From Methanobrevibacter olleyae (lineage in GTDB: Archaea > Methanobacteriota > Methanobacteria > Methanobacteriales > Methanobacteriaceae), in assembly GCA_015063035.1 (NCBI GenBank), contig SUTG01000019.1:1-32581 (forward strand): a stretch of DNA of 32,581 nucleotides. The letters run 5' to 3'. The notes beneath the pieces are model-generated. The model saw only the letters and a program-made list of their open reading frames with translations. It searched no databases and was not told the DNA's origin. The position numbers and the translations under genes are program-made. How positions within the stretch are numbered: position 1 is the first letter of the stretch; the number at the start of each line of letters is the position of its first letter. This document shows positions 25,196 through 32,526 of the stretch, in pieces.

Positions 25196-26076
25196 GCTAA
25201 TTTTTCGAGAACTGGGGTTGCATCGATTAATTGTGCATCGAAAGTTAATTCATCTGCGCTTAATCCCATAGCTAATCCGTATAATTGAGCTAAGTGCATT
25301 ACAGGGAATGCGAAGTCAGTTCCGTATTTTGCGTTTACTTCAGTTTGACCTACATCGAATTGTAAGTGACAGAATGGGCAAACTTCTACAATAGCGTCTA
25401 CACCAGCTTCAGCCATAGCGTCGAGTTTTTCTTTGGTGTAACTTAAGGTTACGTCAATATCTCTAGCTCTTAAACCTCCACCTGCACCACAGCACATCAT
25501 TTTGTTTTTGTATGGTACGGATTTAGCACCAGTGATCTCAACTAATTCATCTAAGATGGTTGGGTTTTCTGCAGATTCTTCAATACCTACTTCTGCGGTA
25601 GGTTTTAAGAAGTGGCATCCATAGTGTACAGCTACATTAATACCTAAGTCTTTGGTGAACATTTCAGATAATTTGTCAAGACCGACATCGTTGTATAAAA
25701 TTTCTGCCATGTGTCTTACTTTGGTTTCACCTTTGTATTGTTTGTCAGTGGTTTCAGCTAAAATAGCGTTGATTTCTTCTTTTTTAGCTGGGTTTTCTTT
25801 TAATAAGTGGTCACATTCACGTAAGGAACCGAAACAACCGTTACATTCGGTCATAATTTCTGCACCCATTTCTTCTGCAATAGCGAGGTTACGTGCTGCA
25901 ATAGATGCCCAGGTGGTTTGGTCAAAGGATCCGAATACACCAGGTGCAGGACAACAGGAAGCTCCTTCCATGTCTTTTAATTCAATGTCTAATTTATCGA
26001 ATAAGATTCTGGTTGCTTTTTCGATACCAGGGTAACGGTTGTTCATAATACAACCTAAGAAATATGCAATCTCCAT
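25192..26076 (-). CDS. hdrB: CoB-CoM heterodisulfide reductase subunit B
   Basis: A 294-residue HdrB, the catalytic subunit that reduces the CoM-S-S-CoB heterodisulfide at the end of methanogenesis. It has two CCG domains: Cys9, Cys41-Cys42, Cys78, Cys81 (spacings 31, 35, 2) and Cys154, Cys195-Cys196, Cys233, Cys236 (40, 36, 2), which bind the two non-cubane [4Fe-4S] clusters. Motifs seen include CCPAPGVFGS and MMCCGAGGGLRARD. Length matches HdrB of Methanothermobacter. The ATG at 26076 has AAGGAGT upstream and starts 22 bp after the end of hdrC, so hdrC-hdrB form an operon. HdrA and Mvh genes are not in the window. Soluble complex in the cytoplasm. Confidence 0.97.
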   Translation of the reverse strand: MEIAYFLGCIMNNRYPGIEKATRILFDKLDIELKDMEGASCCPAPGVFGSFDQTTWASIAARNLAIAEEMGAEIMTECNGCFGSLRECDHLLKENPAKKEEINAILAETTDKQYKGETKVRHMAEILYNDVGLDKLSEMFTKDLGINVAVHYGCHFLKPTAEVGIEESAENPTILDELVEITGAKSVPYKNKMMCCGAGGGLRARDIDVTLSYTKEKLDAMAEAGVDAIVEVCPFCHLQFDVGQTEVNAKYGTDFAFPVMHLAQLYGLAMGLSADELTFDAQLIDATPVLEKLA

Positions 26077-26098
26077 AATAATAACTCCTTCAATATGT

Positions 26099-27052
26099 TT
26101 ATTCTAATTCTCCAGTTTCCATGTTGAAACCGATTAATTTATCGAATTCACATGCTGCACAGATTTTTTGTACTTCTTCTAATGCTTCAGGGAAAGCATG
26201 TACAGTTGGAGGTAATTCGTCAAGTCCAATAGCTTTTCTTAAATCTTTGGTTTTGTCGTTGATTGGTACACCGTGACCGAATTTAATTACATAGGAACCA
26301 GTTGCTTTGTGAGCATCTGCCATGTATCCAGCTTTAGCTGCTTCGTTACGTGCCATTTTGATGATGTCTACGATTTTTACACTTCTAGGACATCTTTCTT
26401 GGCAGGTGTAACAGGTGGTACACATCCATAATGCAGGATCAGATACTACTTCTTCTCTGAGTCCTAATAAACATTTTCTTACAATTTGTCTTACTCTGTA
26501 AGGAGTTCTTCTACCAGAAGGACATCCTCCACCACAGGTACCACATTGGAAACAGTGGTCTACAGTTTCAATTCCAGCATCAACGAATTTTTGAGTAAAT
26601 TCTTTATCAATATCATCCATTGAATATATATCGTTTTCTTTTAATAAAGTCATATTATCGCTCTCTTCATTTTCTTCTGAAGCTTCTTCTTCAACTGCCA
26701 CTTCAACAGCTTCTTCAGGAGCTTCATCTTCTGAAAGTTTATCATCAATTGATTCTTCCTCATTATCTAAAGAAACTTCCTCTTCAGGAACCTCTTCAAC
26801 TGCTTCTTCAACAGCTTCTTCTTCAACAGGAGCCTCTTCAGCTTCAACTTCTTCCTCAGCTTCAGCTACTTCTTCAGCAACTTCTTCTTCAGAAATAGTT
26901 TCAGAATCAGATTTTGTTTCAATTTCCTCTTCTGAAGATGTCTGTATAGCATCAGCAGCTTCTTCAACAGACTCTGCTTCTTTAGATAAATTCTCTTCTA
27001 TATCTTTATTTGCCCTACCTATGAGGGATTTAAGAGTATCTAACACAGACAT
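26099..27052 (-). CDS. hdrC: CoB-CoM heterodisulfide reductase subunit C with acidic N-terminal extension
   Basis: A 317-residue protein whose C-terminal 184 residues are a normal HdrC: starts MTLLKENDIY at Met134, cluster motifs CFQCGTCGGGC (Cys167, 170, 173, 177) and CTTCYTCQERC (Cys211, 214, 217, 221), then HGVPINDKTKDLRKAIGL and the end METGELE, all as in Methanothermobacter HdrC. It relays electrons from HdrA to HdrB. Residues 1-133 are extra: a helical start (MSVLDTLKSLIGRANKDIEE) then about 100 residues dominated by Glu, Val, Ala and Ser, probably disordered. The ATG at 27052 has AGGTG nine bases upstream. The internal ATG at 26653 lacks a good ribosome-binding site. A TATA box and a palindrome lie upstream. 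Confidence 0.95.
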   Translation of the reverse strand: MSVLDTLKSLIGRANKDIEENLSKEAESVEEAADAIQTSSEEEIETKSDSETISEEEVAEEVAEAEEEVEAEEAPVEEEAVEEAVEEVPEEEVSLDNEEESIDDKLSEDEAPEEAVEVAVEEEASEENEESDNMTLLKENDIYSMDDIDKEFTQKFVDAGIETVDHCFQCGTCGGGCPSGRRTPYRVRQIVRKCLLGLREEVVSDPALWMCTTCYTCQERCPRSVKIVDIIKMARNEAAKAGYMADAHKATGSYVIKFGHGVPINDKTKDLRKAIGLDELPPTVHAFPEALEEVQKICAACEFDKLIGFNMETGELE

Positions 27053-27077
27053 TGAAAAACACACCTAGGACAATCAT
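27030..27077 (-). other. 15-codon upstream ORF overlapping hdrC start
   Basis: ATG at 27077 preceded by GAGGTAA at good spacing opens a 15-residue frame (MIVLGVFFNVCVRYS) that ends with TAA at 27030, out of frame with hdrC and overlapping its first 23 bases. Its ribosome-binding site is at least as good as that of hdrC. Confidence 0.35.
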
Positions 27078-27115
27078 AGGTTTACCTCACGTCCTTAATT
27101 ATAATTTTATTAGAA

Positions 27116-27127
27116 TAGTATATAAAG
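27116..27127 (-). promoter_or_regulatory. hdrC TATA box
   Basis: CTTTATATACTA on the minus strand with an A-rich element before it. It predicts transcription from about 27097 and a leader of about 45 bases to the hdrC ATG. Confidence 0.65.
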
Positions 27128-27146
27128 TTTTTGTAAAATTTTGAAA

Positions 27147-27167
27147 GTGTAACCTAAAAGGTTACAC
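27147..27167. promoter_or_regulatory. perfect palindrome upstream of hdrC TATA (operator candidate)
   Basis: GTGTAACCT-AAA-AGGTTACAC, 9-base arms, 20 bases upstream of the TATA box. A further half-site-like TAGGTTA lies at about 27181-27187 on the plus strand. The position fits a transcription-factor operator; the MarR protein encoded next door (27439-27882) is a candidate. Confidence 0.6.
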
Positions 27168-27288
27168 TATTCTTAAAGTTTAGGTTAGCCTTAAATTGTA
27201 AAAATAATCGATTAAAAAAGAGATAAAAAATTAGAAAAATTTTAAAAAAATAGAGTTTATTGAAAAAAATAATCAAAAATAGAATAAG

Positions 27289-27400
27289 TGAAAAAATAGA
27301 ATATTCCTAAAAAAACAAACAAAATAGAAGAGCTGAAAAAATAGAATATTCTTAAAAAAACAAACAAAATAAAAAGCTGAAAAAATAGAATTTGATTAAA
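27289..27400. repeat. 44-45 bp tandem array downstream of marR
   Basis: TGAAAAAATAGAAT recurs at 27289, 27334 and 27378, with ATTCTTAAAAAAACAAACAA shared between the first two units. Confidence 0.85.
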
Positions 27401-27438
27401 AGAAAAGTTAAAAAAAGTAAAGATGATGATGTGAATGT

Positions 27439-27882
27439 TTAGGATAAGATATCAACCGAATTATCGGAAAGCCTTTTCAAAGTTTTTGAAAATGATTTCA
27501 TTTCATCTGCAGGAATATCTCCTAAGGTTGCATTTTTCCATTGATCGAATATGTCAAGCAAAATTTGACAAACTTCTTTTCCATCTTCAGTCAATAACAA
27601 TATCTTTTTGGTATTGTTTTCAGCATCAATTGTTTTAGTGATGAATCCTTTAATCAATAGGTTTTTAGTGGTTTTACTGATGTTAGCTTCAGTCACATGG
27701 AATCTTCTTACAAGATCGATTTGATTGAGACCTTCGTTTGCATAAATTTCCAATAGAATTGGTATTTCCCCAATGTTTATATCAATATTTTCCATGTTTT
27801 TTCTAAAAAACATTTCATAGCTTTTCAATAAGTTCATCAAATAATTTACATGTTCCGGGATAATTGTCTCATTTACATTCAT
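27439..27882 (-). CDS. MarR-family transcriptional regulator
   Basis: A 147-residue MarR-type winged-helix regulator. A dimerisation helix comes first (HVNYLMNLLKSYEMFFRKNM), then the winged helix at about 45-110: LNQIDLVRRFHVTEANISKT as the recognition region, LLIKGFITKTIDAENNTKKI as the wing and LLTEDGKE, the typical MarR C-terminal motif. The start at 27882 is chosen over a frame start at 27912 because AAGGAGG lies eight bases upstream. Such dimers bind palindromes and respond to small molecules or oxidation. The gene lies upstream of hdrC on the same strand, separated by an array, palindrome and promoter. The target is unknown. Confidence 0.88.
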   Translation of the reverse strand: MNVNETIIPEHVNYLMNLLKSYEMFFRKNMENIDINIGEIPILLEIYANEGLNQIDLVRRFHVTEANISKTTKNLLIKGFITKTIDAENNTKKILLLTEDGKEVCQILLDIFDQWKNATLGDIPADEMKSFSKTLKRLSDNSVDILS

Positions 27883-28283
27883 AAAAAATCCCTCCTTATA
27901 AAGGGAATGCAATTAAAAATTTATAATAATTTTGTAGTTAGTATATAAATTGTACGTATTAAACATAATATATCCCTTAATATATAAAAAGTTTATCTAA
28001 GTTAAGTAAATTAAGTATTTTTTAAACATTGTTATAAAAATTTTAAAAATATTAGAATTGGAGAATAAAATCCTAAAACAAACAAAAGCAAGAAAAAATT
28101 TAAAAATATTAAAATGAAAGAACAAAATCCTAAAACAAACAAAAAGAAGAAAAAAAATAAAAATAATAAAATGGAAGAATGAAATCCTAAAATAAAGAAA
28201 AGCAAGAAAACTTGCAAAAACATTAATTATAAAAAGATATAGATAATTAATTGAATCATTAAAATTAAGGAACAAAGGATAAA
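27883..28283. other. divergent spacer between marR and TGT-like gene
   Basis: Promoters for both directions are expected (TATATAAA near 27940-27950). The middle is a 57-bp tandem array. Hydrophobic frames across the array are repeat artefacts. Confidence 0.5.
28041..28210. repeat. 57-bp tandem array in divergent promoter region
   Basis: Three copies with period 57; the shared AAATCCTAAAA starts at 28068, 28125 and 28182, followed by AAAGCAAGAAAA-type sequence. Confidence 0.9.
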
Positions 28284-29018
28284 ATGAAACAATTTGAAAT
28301 CAAAAGCCATGACGGTCCTGGAAGATATGGAAAGCTTGGAGATTTTGAAACTCCTGCAATAATCAATAAGGATGACTTTTCCATAGCGGATGATGAATCA
28401 TCTGCTTATGATGTTGAGAAGGAAATTGCAGTGTGGAGCGTTAATCAGACCATTGAAAAAGCGAAACTGGTTGAGGATAAGGAAATAGCTGTTATCCAAG
28501 GAAGCAAGTACATCGACTTGCGTATCAAATGCCTTAAGGAACTTGAAGAGCTTGGATACAATGGATTCATTATAGCGAATGCAGATGATCTTCTTCTTCA
28601 TCCAAGGGATTTGGTTGACTTGATTGTTGCACTTAGGCAAAACATGAAAGCATCCAGCTACTTGATATTCCCATTTGCTGAAGCACAATTCATTCCACTT
28701 CTTGCATATATGGGAGTTGATGCATTCTTCGATGACATTGGTGAATATTACAGTTATATCAATGTTCTTATGAGTCCAACTAAAAATTACGATTTAGAGA
28801 CCTACAATCTTTATGAGATGAGTAGGAAAGAGCTTGAAGCATACAATAGGAACACCATCGACTTTGTCTTAAGGGAAGTTAGGGAACACATGAAAAACAG
28901 CAGCTTGAGAAACCTTGTGGAAGAAAGGTCTGCTACAAGCCCACAGTATGCTTCTGCACTAAGAATACTTGATAAGAATTACTCTGAGTACTTATTGGAG
29001 TATACTCAAGTTTATTAG
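28284..29018 (+). CDS. archaeosine tRNA-ribosyltransferase-like protein (TGT/ArcS N-terminal type)
   Basis: A 244-residue protein resembling the TIM-barrel part of archaeal tRNA-guanine transglycosylase / archaeosine synthase (ArcS, TgtA2), which act on position 15 of tRNA. Visible: start KSHDGPGRYGKLGDFETPAI, a loop LLLHPRDLVDLI, FFDDIGEYYSY, and the C-terminal pattern LRNLVEERSATSPQYASALR that recurs in this superfamily (Arg/Pro and LLR near the end). It is about half the length of full ArcS and lacks a PUA domain. No zinc-site Cys cluster is visible, so it is probably a domain-split or divergent member and perhaps non-transglycosylating. AAAGGAT precedes the ATG. It converges with xseB. 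Confidence 0.62.
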   Translation: MKQFEIKSHDGPGRYGKLGDFETPAIINKDDFSIADDESSAYDVEKEIAVWSVNQTIEKAKLVEDKEIAVIQGSKYIDLRIKCLKELEELGYNGFIIANADDLLLHPRDLVDLIVALRQNMKASSYLIFPFAEAQFIPLLAYMGVDAFFDDIGEYYSYINVLMSPTKNYDLETYNLYEMSRKELEAYNRNTIDFVLREVREHMKNSSLRNLVEERSATSPQYASALRILDKNYSEYLLEYTQVY

Positions 29019-29053
29019 TAAAATTATTAAAAAAAGTTAAAATAAATTAAAAA

Positions 29054-29074
29054 AAGAAGATTGAAAATCTTCTT
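29054..29074. terminator. bidirectional terminator between TGT-like gene and xseB
   Basis: AAGAAGATT-GAA-AATCTTCTT, 9-base arms, 35 bp after the plus-strand stop and 18 bp after the minus-strand stop. T-rich sequence follows on both strands. Confidence 0.7.
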
Positions 29075-29092
29075 ATTTCTATTTTTAAAAAA

Positions 29093-29323
29093 TTATTCAT
29101 TAACTTCAAATTCAACTACTTCTTTATTGTCATTCACTATTTTTGCAATAGCTTCCTGAGCGCTACTCAGTTTTTCATCACATTCCTTGACTAAAATCAT
29201 AGCTTTCTTAAACTCTTCTATTGCATCATCCAATGAAACTTCACCAGTTTCCAAGTTGTTTACAATTTTTTCCAATTCAGCTAATTTCTCTTCAAAACTA
29301 AAATTCTCCTTTTCTTCCACCAT
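29093..29323 (-). CDS. xseB: exodeoxyribonuclease VII small subunit
   Basis: A 76-residue protein with the XseB helical-hairpin signature FEEKLAELEKIVNNLETGEV followed by SLDDAIEEFKKAM and LxxCxxKLxxAQ. It partners XseA in exonuclease VII, which degrades single-stranded DNA from both ends to oligonucleotides. It follows xseA by about 40 bp on the same strand, the common bacterial arrangement. The second of two adjacent ATGs (29323) is chosen because GGTG then sits five bases upstream; the first (29326) is too close. Acidic C terminus. Length is normal for XseB. Confidence 0.93.
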   Translation of the reverse strand: MVEEKENFSFEEKLAELEKIVNNLETGEVSLDDAIEEFKKAMILVKECDEKLSSAQEAIAKIVNDNKEVVEFEVNE

Positions 29324-29365
29324 CATATCACCTTCGATAATTTTTTTTAATTTTCAATTCTATAA

Positions 29366-30622
29366 TTATAAAACTCTTGTATTTACTTTGCCATCCTTAA
29401 ATTCTAATTCCAATTCCTCATCTTTCTTCAAATCTTTTGCATAAGAGACTACCTTTCCTTTGGATCTTGCTACCGCATAACCTCTTTGTATAGTCAATAA
29501 AGGATTTAAAACCTTTAGCTTATCGATATTCCTTGATAATGTAATTGTTTTCTCATCTAAAATTGACTGAGGATTCCTGAAAACATTAGAACTCTTGACT
29601 TTAGATAATCTCATTTGATTTGAATGTATCATTTCCTTTGAAGAAGAGACTAATCTGCCTTTAATGAAGTCCAAATCCATTCCTCTCCTTTCATGAATCA
29701 TATGAGGATTCTTGAATAAAGGCCTATTTTTTATCCTTTCGAATTTCTCAAGATTATCATTCAATTGCTTGGCCATAACATTGCTTGCCCTTGAATCCAA
29801 ATCATCCACTTTTGAACTTATTTCCCTAATATCCGGAACAGCAATTTCTGCAGCAGCAGTTGGAGTTGCTGCCCTTATATCCGCAACATAATCGGCAATG
29901 GTCCAATCGATTTCGTGACCTACTGCACTTATTACAGGAGTTTCACATGCAAGTATTGCCTTTGCAACAATCCTTTCATTAAATGCCCATAAGTCCTCTA
30001 TGTTTCCTCCACCTCTTCCTACAATAAGAGTGTCCAGCTCGAATTCATTGTCAGCGACAAATATTTGCCTTACTATATTGTTGGCAGCGAGACTTCCCTG
30101 AACAAGAGATGGAAATAGAATGATTTCACATAAAGGCCATCTTCTCTTGATGGTTGTTACAATATCCCTAATGGCGGCTCCAGTTGCAGCAGTGACAACC
30201 CCTATCCTTTTAGGAAACTTAGGTATTGGCTTTTTCAAGTCATCCTCAAAATAGCCCTTGCTTTCCAGTTCCTTTTTCAATTGCTCAAATGCAATATGCA
30301 ATTCGCCCAATCCATCTTCGATAATCCTTTGAGCATAGAGCTGATAGTTTCCGCGGGATTTATAGACATCAACATATCCTCTAACCAAAACCTTCATTCC
30401 ATTTTTAGGTTCAAATTTAAGTTTAGAGGCAAAACCGTAAAACATGACCCCTGGAATAACACTGCCTTCGTCCTTAAGGCTGAAATAGCAATGCCCAGAT
30501 GAATAACGCTTAAAATTAGATATTTCTCCTCTTACATAGACTTGCTTCAATCTAGAGTCTGAATTGATCAGTTTCCTTATATAGTCTGTAAGCTGAGACA
30601 CTGAAATATATTCCTCTTCCAT
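29366..30622 (-). CDS. xseA: exodeoxyribonuclease VII large subunit
   Basis: A 418-residue XseA. An N-terminal OB-fold (about 1-100: VSQLTDYIRKLINSD, YVRGEISNFKRYSSGH, FSLKD) is followed by the catalytic domain (about 120-300) with KRIGVVTAATGAAIRDI, LIVGRGGGNIEDLWAFNE and SAVGHEIDWTIADYVADIRA, close to the bacterial consensus, and a helical coiled-coil C-terminal region. The C terminus includes GYAVARSKGKVV, also conserved. The start at 30622 is preferred over an upstream in-frame start at 30658, as GGGGTT lies a few bases before it and the shorter protein begins at the family's usual place. Exonuclease VII is rare in archaea; likely acquired from bacteria. Confidence 0.94.
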   Translation of the reverse strand: MEEEYISVSQLTDYIRKLINSDSRLKQVYVRGEISNFKRYSSGHCYFSLKDEGSVIPGVMFYGFASKLKFEPKNGMKVLVRGYVDVYKSRGNYQLYAQRIIEDGLGELHIAFEQLKKELESKGYFEDDLKKPIPKFPKRIGVVTAATGAAIRDIVTTIKRRWPLCEIILFPSLVQGSLAANNIVRQIFVADNEFELDTLIVGRGGGNIEDLWAFNERIVAKAILACETPVISAVGHEIDWTIADYVADIRAATPTAAAEIAVPDIREISSKVDDLDSRASNVMAKQLNDNLEKFERIKNRPLFKNPHMIHERRGMDLDFIKGRLVSSSKEMIHSNQMRLSKVKSSNVFRNPQSILDEKTITLSRNIDKLKVLNPLLTIQRGYAVARSKGKVVSYAKDLKKDEELELEFKDGKVNTRVL

Positions 30623-30750
30623 TACATAACCCCGTATTTTAATACAAAGTTTATACATTTGCTCATTTATAAATCTTTGCCATTTTATAAGATTTTCCTA
30701 ATCATGGCACATCTTTATAAAATCAAAATATGATTAAAAAATAAAAGCAA

Positions 30751-32187
30751 TTAAACATGGGAAATATCAGTGAAATTTGATATTTCACTATTAAATGTTG
30801 CTAAATTATCCAAGGACAAATCATGAATATCATCATGCCCAGTAATTCTTGCAAATGTCTTAATTTCCTCCAATGAAACATTCAAATAGTTATATACTCT
30901 TTTAGAAGCCAAATCAATGTCCAGCCTCTTTCTTAAGTCCTTATTTTGAGTGGCAATGCCTACAGGACAATTGCCACTGCCACAAATACGATACTGCTGA
31001 CATCCTGCGGCCATCAATGCAGCTGTTGCAACGGCTATTGCATCAGCACCTAAGGATAATGCCTTTGCAAAGTCAGAGGATACCCTCAAGCCACCTGTAA
31101 TTACCAAATCAATGCCAATACCATTTTCATCCAAAAATTTCCTTGCTCTGGATAATGCATATACTGTTGGAACTGAACTTGCATCACGTATGATCTTAGG
31201 GCTTGCACCTGTTGCCCCTCCTCTGCCATCAATAGTAATGAAGTCAGGCTCAGCAAAGCATATGAATTCCAAATCCTCTTCAATCCTACCTGCTGCAATT
31301 TTAACACCTATCGGCCTTCCATCAGATTCTTCACGCAAATAGGTTATAAGATCTTTCAAATCCTCTTTAGATTTGATCTCATCATATAATGATGGGCTTA
31401 TAATATCCTCACCCATAGGTTTTCCCCTGATTTCCGCTATCTCTTCAGTAATCTTTTCAGCAGGCAAATGTCCTCCCATACCAGGTTTGGTTCCCTGCCC
31501 TATTTTAATTTCAATTGCATCACAATTCAATAAGTTCTCTTTTGTTAAGCTATAATGGTTCGGAACATATTCAAAAATATACTTATAACTGCTATCCATC
31601 TCATCAGCCAATATTCCCCCTTCACCACTGCACATGGCAGTCTTGGCCATTGCGCTTCCTTTGGCAAGAGCTATCTTAGTTTCATAAGACAAAGCTCCGA
31701 ATGACATGTGAGAAATGTAAATGGGACTTTCAAGAACCATTGGCTTTTTGGCATTTTTACCAATGACTGTTCTTGTCTTGACTTCCGCATGCTCATCCAA
31801 AGGGAATGGATTGAGCTGATTTGCAATAATGAGCATATCATCCCAATCAGGCATAGGAAGTTGAGTTGCCATTGCCCCTATTATGGAATTTCCAGTCACA
31901 GCCATTTCATGAATATCAGACATGTGAGGAATTGAATCATCAAGACGTGCGGTTTCTTTAGGATATTCCAAACTAAAAACTGAATCCCCACCATTCTTGT
32001 GATTCCCAGAACCTTCAACAACTTCACCTGTAGATTCAGCATTATAATCCCCAGAACCTTCAACAACCTTATTGAATACATTAGCTGGATGCTTACAAAC
32101 AGGACATCTTTCAAGTTCACTGAAAGACTTGTTTTCCTTTTCTTCATCAAATACATGTCCACAGACACTACATTTATATATTGCCAT
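30751..32187 (-). CDS. FMN-binding glutamate synthase-like protein with N-terminal zinc ribbon
   Basis: A 478-residue protein. Residues 1-35 form a rubredoxin-like/zinc ribbon (Cys6, Cys9, Cys28, Cys31: CSVCG, CPVC). A Gly/Ser linker (about 41-68) repeats VVEGSG at 41 and 56. From about 75 on is the glutamate synthase FMN/central domain: SPIYISHMSFGALS, GEGGIL, KIGQGTKPGMGGHLP, IDGRGGATGASP, VITGGLRVSSDFAKALSLGA and CGSGNCPVGIATQ, a cluster motif. It resembles archaeal GltB-type FMN synthase subunits, producing glutamate from glutamine and 2-oxoglutarate; no amidotransferase domain is present. GGAGGT lies eight bases before the ATG. An inverted repeat near the 3' end (30761-30786) may help termination. 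Confidence 0.88.
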   Translation of the reverse strand: MAIYKCSVCGHVFDEEKENKSFSELERCPVCKHPANVFNKVVEGSGDYNAESTGEVVEGSGNHKNGGDSVFSLEYPKETARLDDSIPHMSDIHEMAVTGNSIIGAMATQLPMPDWDDMLIIANQLNPFPLDEHAEVKTRTVIGKNAKKPMVLESPIYISHMSFGALSYETKIALAKGSAMAKTAMCSGEGGILADEMDSSYKYIFEYVPNHYSLTKENLLNCDAIEIKIGQGTKPGMGGHLPAEKITEEIAEIRGKPMGEDIISPSLYDEIKSKEDLKDLITYLREESDGRPIGVKIAAGRIEEDLEFICFAEPDFITIDGRGGATGASPKIIRDASSVPTVYALSRARKFLDENGIGIDLVITGGLRVSSDFAKALSLGADAIAVATAALMAAGCQQYRICGSGNCPVGIATQNKDLRKRLDIDLASKRVYNYLNVSLEEIKTFARITGHDDIHDLSLDNLATFNSEISNFTDISHV

Positions 32188-32483
32188 AGAAAAACCTCCA
32201 ATGGTTTTTAACTAATTCTGTTAATCAATTTGATTTCCATCAGTTAAGTTTAATGTGCTTATCTTATAGATATTTTTTTAATGGTATAATAAGTTTGTTA
32301 AAATGAGATTATGGCATTTGAAAAAATGTTAAAAATGCTTAAAAAAAGTTAAAAATAGTAAACTATTCAAAAAATGTTAAATAAATTCTAAATAGAATTC
32401 AAATAACAATTTATCGGCCAAAACTTTTAGGTTTTGTATTTTAAAGGAAATAAATCATTTCCAATTATAATATTAATTTGTAA

Positions 32484-32493
32484 CTATATAAAG
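32484..32493 (-). promoter_or_regulatory. TATA box candidate for the gltB-like gene
   Basis: CTTTATATAG on the minus strand predicts a start near 32463 and a leader of about 275 bases, long for this organism type. A closer alternative is TTATTATACC near 32283-32292. Confidence 0.4.
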
Positions 32494-32511
32494 TTTTTCT
32501 AAAATAAAAGT

Positions 32512-32526
32512 AATGACAAAGTCATT
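32512..32526. promoter_or_regulatory. palindrome upstream of TATA candidate
   Basis: AATGAC-AAA-GTCATT, perfect 6-base arms, about 19 bases upstream of the TATA candidate. This is the same relative position as the palindrome upstream of hdrC, though the sequence differs. Confidence 0.45.

Larger units (their letters stand above)
27053..27438. other. hdrC promoter region and marR downstream region
   Basis: Contains the hdrC TATA box (27116-27127), palindrome (27147-27167) and, further away, the 44-45 bp array behind marR. No other gene. Confidence 0.55.

Noticed and set aside
26620-26898. Plus-strand Leu/Gln-rich frame opposite hdrC
   Set aside because: It is the antisense of the Glu-rich hdrC extension (GAA codons read as TTC/CTT); no ribosome-binding site and no homology.
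27997-28275. Hydrophobic Phe/Leu-rich frames over 28041-28210
   Set aside because: They are translations of the A-rich 57-bp tandem array on the T-rich strand; repeated peptide pattern follows the array.
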